Shown: positions 1-9,266, counted from the stretch's first letter. The stretch is DNA of 64,000 nucleotides from Bradyrhizobium sp. AZCC 2176 (GCF_036924645.1 NZ_JAZHRX010000001.1:5421501-5485500), one strand, 5' to 3'. Translations and numbers: made by a program. Notes: generated by a model not told the origin, from the sequence alone.

Positions 1-18
1 TTTTCCGGAGCGTGCATC

Positions 19-219
19 ATGGGTAACGAGAGTTCGTTGTCATCGACCGAACTGAACAACCGGATCAGGATTCTGGAAGACAATATCCGGCAGTTGATCG
101 AACAGGCGGCTGCCGCCTCCGGCGAACAGAACGAAGCGCGTATCGCCGACCGCCTCAGCCAGCAGAATGAAGAGTTGGAGCGCCTGACCCGGGAACGCGA
201 CGCCAGGTCCAAAAAATAG
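19..219 (+). CDS. Small coiled-coil hypothetical protein
   Basis: A 66-residue, strongly charged protein rich in Glu, Arg, Gln and Asn. Residues about 10-60 have the heptad-like spacing of Leu/Ile expected of one long helix or coiled coil (for example NNRIRILEDNIRQLIEQ). There is no signal peptide, membrane segment or enzyme motif. A GGAG sits upstream of the ATG. The gene stands alone: the window edge cuts its upstream context and a palindromic repeat follows. I do not recognise a function. Its size and composition resemble SlyX-like small helical proteins, but I see no sequence signature that would support that name. Confidence 0.6.
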   Translation: MGNESSLSSTELNNRIRILEDNIRQLIEQAAAASGEQNEARIADRLSQQNEELERLTRERDARSKK

Positions 220-240
220 CAGTCACAGGCATCGACCATC

Positions 241-360
241 GTCGTCCCTGCGAAACGCAGGGACCCATAACCACAGGCATTAATTGTCTTGGTAGGTGAC
301 TACTCCATCGCTCAACGGACGGGCCGCGGCGTAGGGGTCCCTGCGTTTCGCAGGGACGAC
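241..360. repeat. Inverted repeat pair, GTCGTCCCTGCG family
   Basis: A 26-base segment at 241-266 returns as its exact reverse complement at 335-360. Each arm is itself partly palindromic around CTGCGAAACGCAG. The pair fills the gap between the small coiled-coil gene and the CoA-transferase operon and could fold into a long hairpin in RNA. It looks like one of the dispersed intergenic palindromes typical of Bradyrhizobium-type genomes; that family assignment is from memory. Confidence 0.7.
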
Positions 361-467
361 ATCGGTTGTTGGTCTCCAGCGCATACGTCCATACGCTCGG
401 CGCGCTTGATCTTCCGAACCCGCTGCCGTTACTTGGCCGGAACGACAATCCAGGAGCGAATTGACCC

Positions 468-1670
468 ATGGGACCATTGCAGGGCATCAAGGTCATCGAC
501 ATGACGACCGTGCTGATGGGGCCCTATGCCACCCAGATGCTCGGCGATTACGGCGCCGACGTCATCAAGGTTGAATCGCACGATGGCGACGTGACGCGGC
601 AAATCGGTCCGACCCGTCATCCCGGCATGGGGCCGGTGTTCCTCAACACCAACCGCAACAAGCGCTCAATTTGTCTCGATTTGAAGAAGCCGGCCGGGCG
701 CGAGGCCGTGTTGCGGCTGGTCAAATCCGCCGACGTGCTGGTCTATAATGTGCGCCCGCAGGCAATGGCGCGGCTGAACCTCGGCTACGACGCCGTGTCA
801 AAAACCAACCCGCGCCTGATCTATGCCGGCGTGTTTGGTTTCGGGCAGGACGGGCCCTATGCGGCGAAGCCCGCCTATGACGATCTGATCCAGGGCGCCA
901 CCGCCTTGCCGGCGCTGATGGCGCAGACCGCCGACGGCGTGCCGCGCTATGTCCCCAATGCGCTGGTCGATCGTATCGTCGGGCTGACAGCGGTGGGCGC
1001 GATCTGCGCCAGCCTCGTCGATCGTAACCGCACCGGCCGCGGCCAGCGCGTCGATATCCCGATGTTCGAAACCATGGCTGGTTTCGTGATGGGCGATCAC
1101 ATGGGCGGTCTCACCTATGAGCCGCCACTCGACAAGGGCGGCTATGCGCGTCACCTGTCGCCGGACCGGCGGCCCTACAAGACCTCGGACGGCTATATCT
1201 GCGTGATCGTCTATAACGACAAGCAGTGGCAGAATTTCTTCGATGCGACCGGGCGTGACGATCTTCGCGTCCATACGAAGTTTGCGACCTTCGCCGGCCG
1301 CGCCGTCAATATCGACGCTGTTTATGCCGAACTGGCGCGCATTCTCGAGACCAAGACCACCGCCGAGTGGACCGCTATCCTCGAGAAGGCCGACGTGCCC
1401 GTCATGCCGATGCACGACCTCGAAAGCCTGCTCGGCGATCCCCACATCGTCGCGACCGATTTCTTTCCGGTCGTCGATCATCCAACCGAGGGCCGCATCC
1501 GCAACATGCGGCCTTCGGCGCGATTTTCAGAAACGCCGGTTGAAACGAAACGGCTGGCGCCGCGCCTGAGCGAGCACAGCGCGGAAATCCTCGAGGAAGC
1601 CGGCTTTTCGCCGGATGAGATCGCAGCGCTGGTCCGCGATGGCGTCACCAGGGTCGCGTCAAGCAAATAG
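468..1670 (+). CDS. Class III CoA-transferase (CaiB/BaiF family)
   Basis: A 400-residue protein with the full-length family layout. The N-terminus is G-I-K-V-I-D-M-T-T-V-L-M-G-P-Y, then LGDYGADVIKVE, the N-x-N-K-R-S-I motif near residue 62, and YVPNALVDRIVG, in which Asp168 matches the catalytic aspartate that carries the acyl group in formyl-CoA transferase. These enzymes move CoA from one carboxylic acid to another without ATP. It is the first gene of an operon, with the next start 10 bases past its stop, so it probably activates the acid that the following dehydrogenase and thiolase-like protein process. AGGAG at 452-456 serves the ATG. The substrate cannot be told from the sequence. Confidence 0.9.
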   Translation: MGPLQGIKVIDMTTVLMGPYATQMLGDYGADVIKVESHDGDVTRQIGPTRHPGMGPVFLNTNRNKRSICLDLKKPAGREAVLRLVKSADVLVYNVRPQAMARLNLGYDAVSKTNPRLIYAGVFGFGQDGPYAAKPAYDDLIQGATALPALMAQTADGVPRYVPNALVDRIVGLTAVGAICASLVDRNRTGRGQRVDIPMFETMAGFVMGDHMGGLTYEPPLDKGGYARHLSPDRRPYKTSDGYICVIVYNDKQWQNFFDATGRDDLRVHTKFATFAGRAVNIDAVYAELARILETKTTAEWTAILEKADVPVMPMHDLESLLGDPHIVATDFFPVVDHPTEGRIRNMRPSARFSETPVETKRLAPRLSEHSAEILEEAGFSPDEIAALVRDGVTRVASSK

Positions 1671-1680
1671 GACGAGATAG

Positions 1681-2847
1681 ATGGATTTTGCGCTGTCGGC
1701 CAACCAGGAATCGATCCGCGACGCGGTCGCAAAGATCTGCTCGCGCTTCGACGATGCCTATTGGCTGAAAAAGGACAAGGAGGGCGGCTACCCCGCCGAC
1801 TTCCACCGCGCGCTGGCGGATGCCGGCTGGCTCGGCATCTGCATCCCCGAGGAATATGGCGGGTCGGGGCTCGGCATCACTGACGCCGCGATCATGATGC
1901 GGACAATTTCGGAATCCGGTGCCGGCATGTCCGGCGCGTCTGCCGTCCACATGAACGTGTTCGGTCTCAACCCCGTCGTCGTGTTCGGCACCAAGCAGCA
2001 ATGCACGCGCATGCTGCCGCCGATCATCGACGGCCGCGACAAGTCCTGCTTCGCGGTGACCGAGCCCAATACCGGGCTCAATACCACGCAGTTGAAGACC
2101 CGCGCGGTGCGCACGGGCGACAAATATGTCGTCAATGGCCAGAAGGTCTGGATCTCCACCGCCCAGGTCGCCAACAAGATCCTGCTGCTGGCGCGCACCA
2201 CGCCGCTGGAAGAGGTGAAGAACCCGACCCACGGCTTGAGCCTGTTCTACACGGATTTCGACAAGCAGCGCGTCACCGTGCATGAGATCGAAAAGATGGG
2301 CCGCAAGCCCGTCGACTCCAACGAATTGTTCTTCGAGAACTTTGAGATCCCGGTCGAGGACCGCCTCGGCGAGGAAGGCCGCGGCTTCGAATATATTCTG
2401 CACGGGATGAATCCCGAGCGCATCCTGATCGCAGCGGAAGCGGTCGGCCTCGGCCAGATCGCGCTGTCGCGCGCTGCGGCCTACGCCAAGAACCGCATCG
2501 TGTTCAACCGCCCGATCGGCATGAACCAAGGCATCCAGCATCCGCTGGCGAAGAACTGGATGGAGCTGGAAGCCGCGTGGATGATGGTGCTGCGCGCAGG
2601 CTGGCAATACGATCAGGGCATGCAATGCGGACCGGCCGCCAATGCCGCTAAATATCTCGCCGCCGAAGCCGGCTTCCACGCCTGCGAGCAGGCGGTCATG
2701 ACGCATGGCGGCTTCGGATACGCCAAGGAATATCACGTTGAGCGCTATTTGCGGGAATCCCTGATCCCCCGCATCGCGCCGATCAGCCCGCAGCTCATTC
2801 TCAGTTTCATCGCCGAGAAGGTGCTGGGACTGCCGAAGTCGTACTGA
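1681..2847 (+). CDS. Acyl-CoA dehydrogenase, isovaleryl-type base position
   Basis: A 388-residue flavoprotein of the acyl-CoA dehydrogenase family, which introduces an alpha,beta double bond and passes electrons to ETF. FAD- and substrate-binding motifs are visible (CFAVTEPNTG near 123-132, VNGQKVWIST 151-160, THGGFGY near the C-terminus). The Glu of the usual C-terminal E-G-T motif is absent: that stretch reads RIAPISPQL. A Glu is present at 246 (MNPERILIA), the place used by isovaleryl-CoA dehydrogenase, so the enzyme is probably active with the base in the alternative position. It lies between the CoA-transferase and the thiolase-like gene with gaps of 10 and 13 bases, which indicates one operon. 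Confidence 0.9.
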   Translation: MDFALSANQESIRDAVAKICSRFDDAYWLKKDKEGGYPADFHRALADAGWLGICIPEEYGGSGLGITDAAIMMRTISESGAGMSGASAVHMNVFGLNPVVVFGTKQQCTRMLPPIIDGRDKSCFAVTEPNTGLNTTQLKTRAVRTGDKYVVNGQKVWISTAQVANKILLLARTTPLEEVKNPTHGLSLFYTDFDKQRVTVHEIEKMGRKPVDSNELFFENFEIPVEDRLGEEGRGFEYILHGMNPERILIAAEAVGLGQIALSRAAAYAKNRIVFNRPIGMNQGIQHPLAKNWMELEAAWMMVLRAGWQYDQGMQCGPAANAAKYLAAEAGFHACEQAVMTHGGFGYAKEYHVERYLRESLIPRIAPISPQLILSFIAEKVLGLPKSY

Positions 2848-2860
2848 GAAATAGACGGTC

Positions 2861-3997
2861 ATGAGCTTCATCACCGGCGTCGGGCTGACGTCCTACGGCA
2901 AGCATGAAGGCTCGTCCTCGCTCGATCTCATGAGCAAGGCGGCCGAGCTTGCCATTGCCGATGCCGGGCTGAAGCGCTCCGAGATCGACGGCATTCTCTG
3001 CGGCTATTCGACGGTCTCGCCGCACATCATGCTGGCGACGGTGTTCGCCGAGCATTTCGGCATCCAGCCATCCTACGCGCATGCCGTGCAGGTCGGCGGG
3101 GCCACGGGCCTCGCCATGACCATGCTGGCGCATCATCTGGTCGACGCCGGCGTCGCCAAGCATATGCTGGTGGTCGGCGGCGAAAATCGTCTCACTGGGC
3201 AGAGCCGCGACGCCTCGATCCAGGCGCTGGCGCAGGTCGGTCACGCCGATTACGAGGTTACACTTGGACCGACCATCCCCGCTTATTACGGCCTGGTCGC
3301 ATCGCGCTACATGCACGAATATGGTGTCACCCAGGAAGACCTTGCCGAATTCGCGGTGCTGATGCGCGCCCACGCTTTGACCCATCCCGGCGCCCAGTTC
3401 CACGAGCCCATCACTGTCGCCGACGTGATGGCCTCAAAACCGGTGGCGATGCCGCTGAAATTGCTGGATTGCTGCCCGGTGTCGGACGGCGGCGCGGCGT
3501 TCGTGGTCAGCCGCGAGCCGACCTCCGCGACCGGCATTCGCGTCCGCGGCGCAGCGCAGGCGCATACCCATCAGCACGTGACGGCCGCGCCTGCTTTCAG
3601 CGAACTCGGTGCCGAGATCGCGATTGCCAAGGCCAAGGCCGCGTCCGGCGTCGCGATATCGGATGTGCGTTACGCCGCCGTCTACGACAGCTTTACCATT
3701 ACGCTGGCGATGCTTTTGGAAGACCTCGGCCTTGCCGGGCGCGGCGAGGCGGCCGCGCGGGTACGGGCAGGGCATTTCGGCCGCGACGGCGCCATGCCGC
3801 TCAACACCCATGGCGGCCTTTTGAGTTACGGTCATTGCGGCGTCGGTGGTGCGATGGCGCATCTGGTCGAGACCCATCTGCAGATGACCGAGCGCGCCGG
3901 CGCCCGGCAGGTCCGCGATGCCTCGGTCGCGCTGCTGCATGGCGACGGCGGCGTGCTGTCGTCGCATGTCAGCATGTTCCTGGAGCGGGTGCGATGA
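2861..3997 (+). CDS. Thiolase-like protein without nucleophilic Cys (possible retro-aldolase)
   Basis: A 378-residue thiolase-fold protein of the SCP-x/lipid-transfer group. The C-terminal half keeps the thiolase landmarks: DCCPVSDGGAA near 203-213, VYDSFTI with Tyr275, and NTHGGLLSYGHCGVGG with His317 and His325. In the N-terminal half the position of the nucleophilic Cys reads VQVGGATGL (about 77-84), so normal Claisen thiolysis is unlikely. Ltp2-type proteins of steroid side-chain degradation share this loss and act as retro-aldolases together with a DUF35 partner. Here a DUF35 gene follows directly with an ATGA overlap. I therefore infer a CoA-ester aldolase complex, but the substrate is unknown. 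Confidence 0.82.
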   Translation: MSFITGVGLTSYGKHEGSSSLDLMSKAAELAIADAGLKRSEIDGILCGYSTVSPHIMLATVFAEHFGIQPSYAHAVQVGGATGLAMTMLAHHLVDAGVAKHMLVVGGENRLTGQSRDASIQALAQVGHADYEVTLGPTIPAYYGLVASRYMHEYGVTQEDLAEFAVLMRAHALTHPGAQFHEPITVADVMASKPVAMPLKLLDCCPVSDGGAAFVVSREPTSATGIRVRGAAQAHTHQHVTAAPAFSELGAEIAIAKAKAASGVAISDVRYAAVYDSFTITLAMLLEDLGLAGRGEAAARVRAGHFGRDGAMPLNTHGGLLSYGHCGVGGAMAHLVETHLQMTERAGARQVRDASVALLHGDGGVLSSHVSMFLERVR

Positions 3998-4353
3998 CCG
4001 AGAGAATCGCCGACTGGATCAAGGGCGCGGAGGTCATCGTCTATCAGTCCTGCGGTCCTTGCGGGGCCGTGCAGTATTTCCACCGCAGTTTCTGCGCCGC
4101 CTGCGGTGCGCCGGATCCGACTGAGAAACGCGCCAGTGGGGCAGCGACGGTCTATGCGAGGTCGCTGGTATGCCGCGCCGCAACGCCGGAGACGCGCGCG
4201 CATGTTCCCTACAGTATCGTGCTGGTCGATGCGGCCGAGGGCTTTCGCATGATGGCCCATGGTGCCAACGACCTGGCGATCGGCGACTCTGTGACCGTGA
4301 GCTATCGGCCGTTCGCGGGAAGGCTGGTCCCGTATTTTGAGAAGACGAGATGA
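3994..4353 (+). CDS. DUF35 Zn-ribbon/OB-fold acyl-CoA-associated protein
   Basis: A 119-residue protein. Near residues 15-35 it has two Cys pairs (CGPCG and CAACG) that form a rubredoxin-like zinc ribbon, followed by an OB-fold segment with the common A-x-V-Y-A-R-S and P-Y-S-I-V-L-V-D strands. Proteins of this family are small partners of thiolase-like enzymes; the zinc ribbon docks to the partner and the OB fold can bind acyl-CoA. The start codon overlaps the stop of the thiolase-like gene (ATGA at 3994-3997), which implies coupled translation and a fixed subunit ratio. It closes the operon. Confidence 0.87.
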   Translation: MTERIADWIKGAEVIVYQSCGPCGAVQYFHRSFCAACGAPDPTEKRASGAATVYARSLVCRAATPETRAHVPYSIVLVDAAEGFRMMAHGANDLAIGDSVTVSYRPFAGRLVPYFEKTR

Positions 4354-4438
4354 ATGTCAGCCATCAATGCTCACGCTACGAAGCAACCCAGAATTACGCG
4401 GAACAGGTGAAAATCTGAGTGCTTCGACGCGTCAACAT

Positions 4439-4540
4439 TCAGTGCCAGTAGAACACAACGCTAGCGATCACGAGCATCGCTGTTACCGCCAGCGTCTGCG
4501 CAAGCGCTTCCGAGGCCGCCTTCCTGGTGGCTTCCTTCAT
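4439..4540 (-). CDS. 33-residue single-span membrane peptide
   Basis: A minus-strand reading frame of 33 codons. The product starts MKEATRKAASEALAQ, a charged amphipathic head, and continues into a hydrophobic helix (TLAVTAMLVIASVVFYW) that ends in Trp-His. AGGGAG lies about seven bases upstream of the ATG, which is the main evidence for translation besides the clear membrane helix and positive-inside N-terminus. Nothing else is encoded between the CoA operon and the gene at 4882. The function is unknown. The chance that a random frame would combine a good ribosome site with such a helix is modest but not negligible. Confidence 0.5.
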   Translation of the reverse strand: MKEATRKAASEALAQTLAVTAMLVIASVVFYWH

Positions 4541-4881
4541 GCCTAACTCCCTAGACTTGGGCATGAGTCATCGTTGCCCGTGAAGGCCTGATGAGCTCAG
4601 TTTGGTTTTACTCGGAACACCCCGCGACGAGTATTCGCTCCTTTGAGTCCCCACTCAGCGAATATCGACAGTCTCAGAATCGACCAGCATTGAGGCGGCA
4701 ATTTGGCTCCCTCGCAGCCGGTTTGTGCACGAGAGAGGGAGTTTTTTGGAGCGTGTCCAGCGCCCAAGGCTCGGGCCTGGACGTCGTACCGGCCGTCTTT
4801 CGGCGGTTGATCCAATGACTGCTGCAGTGCATGATCTACCTGTCAGCAAATCAGAAAATACATAAAACCCCAAGGTGATGA
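4541..4881. other. Intergenic stretch with one hairpin
   Basis: No convincing gene. At 4632-4664 the arms TATTCGCT and AGCGAATA pair perfectly, and an inner GAGT/ACTC pair closes a CCCC loop, giving a 12-pair stem with one bulge. No run of T follows it directly, so it is not a classic terminator; it could belong to a leader or a small RNA. The promoter of the gene at 4882 should also lie here. Confidence 0.35.
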
Positions 4882-5409
4882 ATGGCCCGCGTCGACTATA
4901 GCGATCCCGCCAAACACAACGAGCGCACCCGCGAATTGCTGGGCAAAAACCGCAATGCCAACATCTTCCGGATGATGGCGCACTCGCCGAGCTATCTCGA
5001 ACAATACTGCCGGCTGGGCGGCGCCATCAGGCACAAGGGCGAACTGGACCCGATCCTGCGCGAACTCGCCATCACCCGCACCGGCATCCTGTGCGAGGCA
5101 CCCTATGAAATCGTCGCCCACAAGCGGATCGGCAAGAACGTTGGCGTCACCGACGATCAGAACGAGGCATTGGAGAACTGGGAATCGGCGACTTGCTTTA
5201 ACGAAGTGCAGCGCGCGGCGCTTGCCTTCACCGATGAGATCATCAGGCGTCACAAACCGACAGATGCGACGTTCAACGCGATTGCCTCGAAATTGACGCC
5301 GGGCGCGCTGGTCGAGCTGCAGCTCTCGGTCGGCTTCTACATCATGACGTCGAAGTTCCTGGAAACCTTTGCCATCGACATGCAGCCGGTGACGGAAGTG
5401 GTGGGCTGA
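4882..5409 (+). CDS. Carboxymuconolactone decarboxylase family protein
   Basis: A 175-residue all-helical protein of the CMD/AhpD superfamily. The active-site helix reads GILCEAPYEIVAHKRIG (68-84). It has the Y-E-x3-H pattern (Tyr75, Glu76, His80) of the decarboxylase-like branch rather than the C-x2-C pair of the AhpD peroxidase branch, with a single Cys71. Real carboxymuconolactone decarboxylases are usually shorter and lie among protocatechuate genes, which are absent here, so the exact reaction is uncertain. The gene is monocistronic and convergent with the Hsp70-like gene, whose stop codon is 13 bases away. Confidence 0.82.
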   Translation: MARVDYSDPAKHNERTRELLGKNRNANIFRMMAHSPSYLEQYCRLGGAIRHKGELDPILRELAITRTGILCEAPYEIVAHKRIGKNVGVTDDQNEALENWESATCFNEVQRAALAFTDEIIRRHKPTDATFNAIASKLTPGALVELQLSVGFYIMTSKFLETFAIDMQPVTEVVG

Positions 5410-5422
5410 CGGGCGGCCGTTA

Positions 5423-6679
5423 TCAGTTCGCAGGCCCGTACCGTCGCAGCGCCTCCAGCGTCAGTCCCTTGCCGACGGCGCCGAAGATGTCACCTTCGAC
5501 GATGCGGGCCGTCGGCACGGCCTTGGTGATCGCCTTGTGCACGTGAGCGAGTTTCACCGAACCGCCGGTCAGGAACACGGAGTCGATATCGCCGGCAGCC
5601 AATCCCGCCTGAACGAGACAATTCTTGATGCGGACTGCGATGCGATCGGCCAACTGTTTCGTATGGCTGACGAGATCGGGGCGGCCGATGTCCGCGCTGA
5701 GGCCCGGGGCAACCCACGCGAGCGGGATTGCCGAGCGGCGCTGCTCGGACAGTGCGATCTTGGCGTCTTCGACTTCCATGGCCAGTGTATGGCCACGCTG
5801 TTCGTGAACCACGCGGATCAACCGGTCGAGAAGTTCCGGCTCGGCGGCCTGCTGCCGCACCTGGCGGATATCGGCGAGCACGCGCGGTTCATACATGCGG
5901 TTGATGTTCGACCAGGTCGCGAGGTCGTGGAAATAGCTCGACGGCACGTCGAGCCCAGGACGCTTCATGGCGCTGCCGAAGCCGAACAGGGGCATGACCA
6001 CGCCGAGGCTGAGCTGACGGTCGAAATCGGTGCCGCCGACGCGCACGCCGTCATTGGCGAGAATATCGGCGGCGCGATCGGCCTTGCCGTGGCGCTCCGG
6101 CCCCAGACGCACGATCGAAAAGTCGGACGTGCCGCCACCGATATCGGCGATCAATGCGACCTCTTCGGACGTGATCTGTCGCTCATAGTCGAGGGCGGCT
6201 GCGATCGGCTCGAACTGGAACGTGACGTCTTCGAATCCAATCCCCTGCGCGATCGTTCGCAGGGTCTGCTCGGCCTTGCGGTCGGCGTCCGGCGCGTTGT
6301 CGACGAAGTGTACAGGACGGCCGTGGACGACGTTGCGCAGTTGGCGGCCGGTGGCCTGTTCCGCGCGGCGTTTGACCGCGCCGAGGTAGTAGGCAATCAC
6401 GTCGCGAAAACTGACCCGGGCGCGTCCGAGCCGCGTGGTTTCGTCGATCAGCGAGGTTCCGAGCACCGATTTGAGGCTCCGCAACAGGCGGCCGGGAGCA
6501 CCTTCGACATAGGCTTCCACGGCCCTGCGGCCGATCAGAACGCCGCTATCCGCCTCATAGAAGATCGCGCTGGGAATCGCGGTCTGCGCCGCCTCCAGCG
6601 CCGCCAGAACGGGCGCCGCGCGCTCGATGGTGCCGAGCGTCGTGTTCGACGTTCCGAAATCAAGGCCGCAGATCGACAT
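5423..6679 (-). CDS. Hsp70-family (YegD-like) ATPase
   Basis: A 418-residue protein with an actin/Hsp70 nucleotide-binding fold: phosphate-1 loop LDFGTSNTTLG (6-16), phosphate-2 loop IADIGGGTSDFSIVRLG, and the adenosine-loop motif FLTGGSVKLA near the C-terminus. The C-terminal substrate-binding domain of DnaK is missing, as in the YegD branch, so it is a chaperone-like ATPase of unknown client. I chose the ATG at 6677-6679 because the protein then begins MSICGLDFG, directly at the first strand, with GGAG upstream; a longer frame adds 80 unrelated residues. The gene is divergent from tex across 226 bases that should hold both promoters. Confidence 0.85.
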   Translation of the reverse strand: MSICGLDFGTSNTTLGTIERAAPVLAALEAAQTAIPSAIFYEADSGVLIGRRAVEAYVEGAPGRLLRSLKSVLGTSLIDETTRLGRARVSFRDVIAYYLGAVKRRAEQATGRQLRNVVHGRPVHFVDNAPDADRKAEQTLRTIAQGIGFEDVTFQFEPIAAALDYERQITSEEVALIADIGGGTSDFSIVRLGPERHGKADRAADILANDGVRVGGTDFDRQLSLGVVMPLFGFGSAMKRPGLDVPSSYFHDLATWSNINRMYEPRVLADIRQVRQQAAEPELLDRLIRVVHEQRGHTLAMEVEDAKIALSEQRRSAIPLAWVAPGLSADIGRPDLVSHTKQLADRIAVRIKNCLVQAGLAAGDIDSVFLTGGSVKLAHVHKAITKAVPTARIVEGDIFGAVGKGLTLEALRRYGPAN

Positions 6680-6905
6680 GGGTACTCCGTGGAGGGAGCG
6701 TCCGTTTACACACTGCAGCGCCATCGATCCACCCTTATCTGGTCGTATCGCCGGCCGGTCTTTGATACGAATTAAGTTGCCGGGTGGGACCATCCACAGA
6801 TCAATTTGTTTCGTGCGGCGGGTTGGCAAATCAATCCGAGATGGTCCATAAGCTGCGTCCCGCGGCCGGTCCTGCCGCCGCAAACGGCTTTGGAAAAGAG
6901 GTCGC

Positions 6906-9242
6906 GTGGCAAATATCAATCGACAGATTGCAGAAGAGCTTGGTGTTCGCGAACAGCAGATCGCGGCGACGGTCGAGCTGCTGGACGGTGGCGCTACCGT
7001 CCCGTTCGTGGCGCGCTACCGCAAGGAAATCACGGGCGGGCTCGACGACGCCCAATTGCGCAATCTGGAGGAGCGCCTCACCTATCTGCGCGAGCTCGAA
7101 GAACGCCGCACGGCCATCCTCAATTCGGTCCGCGAGCAGGGCAAGCTCGATGCCGCACTGGAAGCGGCGATCATGGCAGCCGACAGCAAGGGGCGTCTGG
7201 AAGACATCTATTTGCCGTTCAAACCGAAGCGCCGCACCAAGGCCGAGATTGCCAAGGAAGCCGGCCTCGAACCGCTGTCGGAGCTGTTGCTGACGCAGCC
7301 GCAGAACGATCCGCAAGTCGTCGCTGCCGGTTTCGTCGATGCCGAGAAGCAGGTCGCGGACGTCGCCGCCGCGCTCGAGGGCGCCCGGGCGATTCTGGTG
7401 GAGCGATTCGCCGAGGACGCCGACCTGATCGGGAAGCTGCGCGAAGAAATGTGGTCGAAGGGGGTAATGGTTTCGACCGTGCGCAAGGGCAAGAAGATCG
7501 AGGGCGAGAAGTTCAAGGACTATTTCGACTACAACGGAGCCCTCCACAAGCTGCCGTCGCACCGCATTCTCGCGCTGTTTCGGGGCGAGAAGGAAGAAAT
7601 CCTCGAGCTACAGATATTGCCCGATGCGCAAGTGCCGGTCGCCAACGTGCCGAGCGCGTATGAATTGAAGATCATGCAGCGCTTTCTCATTTCCGATCAG
7701 GGCCGCCCGGGCGACCGCTGGCTGGTCGAGACCGCGCGCTGGGCCTGGCGCACCAAGATCCAGGTCCATCTCAACATCGATCTGCGGATGCGGCTGTGGA
7801 CGGCGGCGGAAACCGAGGGCGTGCGAGTGTTCGCCTCGAATCTGCGCGATCTGCTGCTGGCGGCGCCGGCTGGCGCGCGCGTCACCATGGGGCTCGATCC
7901 CGGCTATCGCTCCGGCGTCAAGGTCGCCGTCGTCGACGCCACCGGCAAGGTGGTGGCGACGACCACGGTCTATCCGCACGAACCGCAGCGGCAATGGGAC
8001 GCGACATTGGCGGCGCTGGGCAAGCTCGCGGTCGCGCACCGCGTCGACCTGATCGCGATCGGCAACGGCACCGCCTCGCGCGAGACCGACAAGCTGGCGA
8101 CCGAACTGGTCAAGCTGCTGCCGGACCTGAAGATGTCGAAGATCGTGGTGTCAGAGGCCGGCGCATCGGTTTACTCCGCCTCGGCCTTTGCATCCGAGGA
8201 ATTGCCGGAACTCGACGTCACCTTGCGCGGCGCGGTGTCGATCGCACGCCGCCTGCAGGATCCGCTGGCGGAACTGGTCAAGATCGATCCGAAGGCAATC
8301 GGCGTCGGGCAGTACCAGCACGATCTCGGCGAAACAAAATTGGCGCGCTCGCTCGATGCCGTGGTCGAGGATTGCGTCAACGCCGTCGGTGTCGATGCCA
8401 ACACGGCTTCCGCGCCGCTATTGGCGCGGGTATCGGGCATCGGCGCAGGACTGGCGCAAAGCATCGTGCAGCATCGCGACGCCAATGGGCCGTTCAAATC
8501 AAGAAAAGACCTGAAGGAAGTGCCGCGGCTCGGACCAAAAGCATTCGAGCAATGCGCAGGCTTCCTGCGCATCAACGGCGGTGAAGACCCGCTCGATTCG
8601 TCCGGCGTGCATCCGGAAGCCTATCCGGTGGTGCGGCGGATCCTCGCGGCGTCCAAGAGCGACATCAAGGCGCTGATCGGCAATGCCGAGATCGTGCGCC
8701 AGTTGACGCCGCAGGCCTTTGTCGACGAAACGTTTGGTCTGCCCACGGTCACCGACATCCTGCGCGAACTGGAAAAGCCCGGCCGCGACCCGCGCCCGGC
8801 CTTCAAGGCCGCCGTGTTCAAGGAAGGCGTCGAGGAGATCAAGGACCTCAAGCGCGGCATGATCCTGGAAGGCACCGTGACCAACGTCGCAGCGTTCGGC
8901 GCCTTCGTCGATATCGGCGTGCACCAGGACGGGCTGGTTCATATCTCGGCGATGTCGAAAACCTTCATCAAGGACCCGCGCGAGGTGGTGAAGCCGGGCG
9001 ACATCGTCAAGGTCAAGGTGCTGGAGGTCGAGGTCGCCCGCAAGCGCATCGCGCTGACGCTGCGGCTCGACGACGAAGTCGGCACCAAGGGCCCCAAGCT
9101 GTCGGAAAGCAAGATGCGCGAGTATTCCAAGGCGTCGATGACGTCATCCGCGCCGAGCAAAGCGCAGGAGCAGGGCGGCGCACTTGCTGAAGCCCTGCGC
9201 CGCGCCGCCGAGAAGAACGGGCGGGGTAAAGCGGGGGCGTAG
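6906..9242 (+). CDS. tex: Tex family RNA-binding transcriptional accessory protein
   Basis: A 778-residue protein of normal Tex length. The N-terminal helical part starts [12 protein letters not shown] and carries [10 protein letters not shown]. The YqgF-like RNase-fold core holds [18 protein letters not shown] helix-hairpin-helix region follows ([20 protein letters not shown] and [15 protein letters not shown]), and the S1 RNA-binding domain lies at about 650-720 ([16 protein letters not shown]). Tex proteins bind nucleic acid and affect transcription; the S1 domain is needed for RNA contact. Translation starts at a GTG with GAGG four bases upstream. A Lys/Arg/Ala-rich tail of about 50 residues follows S1. 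It is convergent with the glutaminase gene. Confidence 0.95.
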   Translation: MANINRQIAEELGVREQQIAATVELLDGGATVPFVARYRKEITGGLDDAQLRNLEERLTYLRELEERRTAILNSVREQGKLDAALEAAIMAADSKGRLEDIYLPFKPKRRTKAEIAKEAGLEPLSELLLTQPQNDPQVVAAGFVDAEKQVADVAAALEGARAILVERFAEDADLIGKLREEMWSKGVMVSTVRKGKKIEGEKFKDYFDYNGALHKLPSHRILALFRGEKEEILELQILPDAQVPVANVPSAYELKIMQRFLISDQGRPGDRWLVETARWAWRTKIQVHLNIDLRMRLWTAAETEGVRVFASNLRDLLLAAPAGARVTMGLDPGYRSGVKVAVVDATGKVVATTTVYPHEPQRQWDATLAALGKLAVAHRVDLIAIGNGTASRETDKLATELVKLLPDLKMSKIVVSEAGASVYSASAFASEELPELDVTLRGAVSIARRLQDPLAELVKIDPKAIGVGQYQHDLGETKLARSLDAVVEDCVNAVGVDANTASAPLLARVSGIGAGLAQSIVQHRDANGPFKSRKDLKEVPRLGPKAFEQCAGFLRINGGEDPLDSSGVHPEAYPVVRRILAASKSDIKALIGNAEIVRQLTPQAFVDETFGLPTVTDILRELEKPGRDPRPAFKAAVFKEGVEEIKDLKRGMILEGTVTNVAAFGAFVDIGVHQDGLVHISAMSKTFIKDPREVVKPGDIVKVKVLEVEVARKRIALTLRLDDEVGTKGPKLSESKMREYSKASMTSSAPSKAQEQGGALAEALRRAAEKNGRGKAGA

Positions 9243-9266
9243 AGCAGCGAGCCAGCCAGCTACGTC

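Noticed and set aside
4591..4818. Open frames on both strands in the gap before the gene at 4882
   Set aside because: They overlap each other, have no ribosome sites, and their products are of low, Arg/Ser-rich composition without recognisable domains.
5537..6775. Long open frame opposite the Hsp70-like gene
   Set aside because: It is an antisense shadow in high-GC DNA: the product is His/Arg/Asp rich, and the opposite strand has all the nucleotide-binding motifs of an Hsp70-type ATPase.
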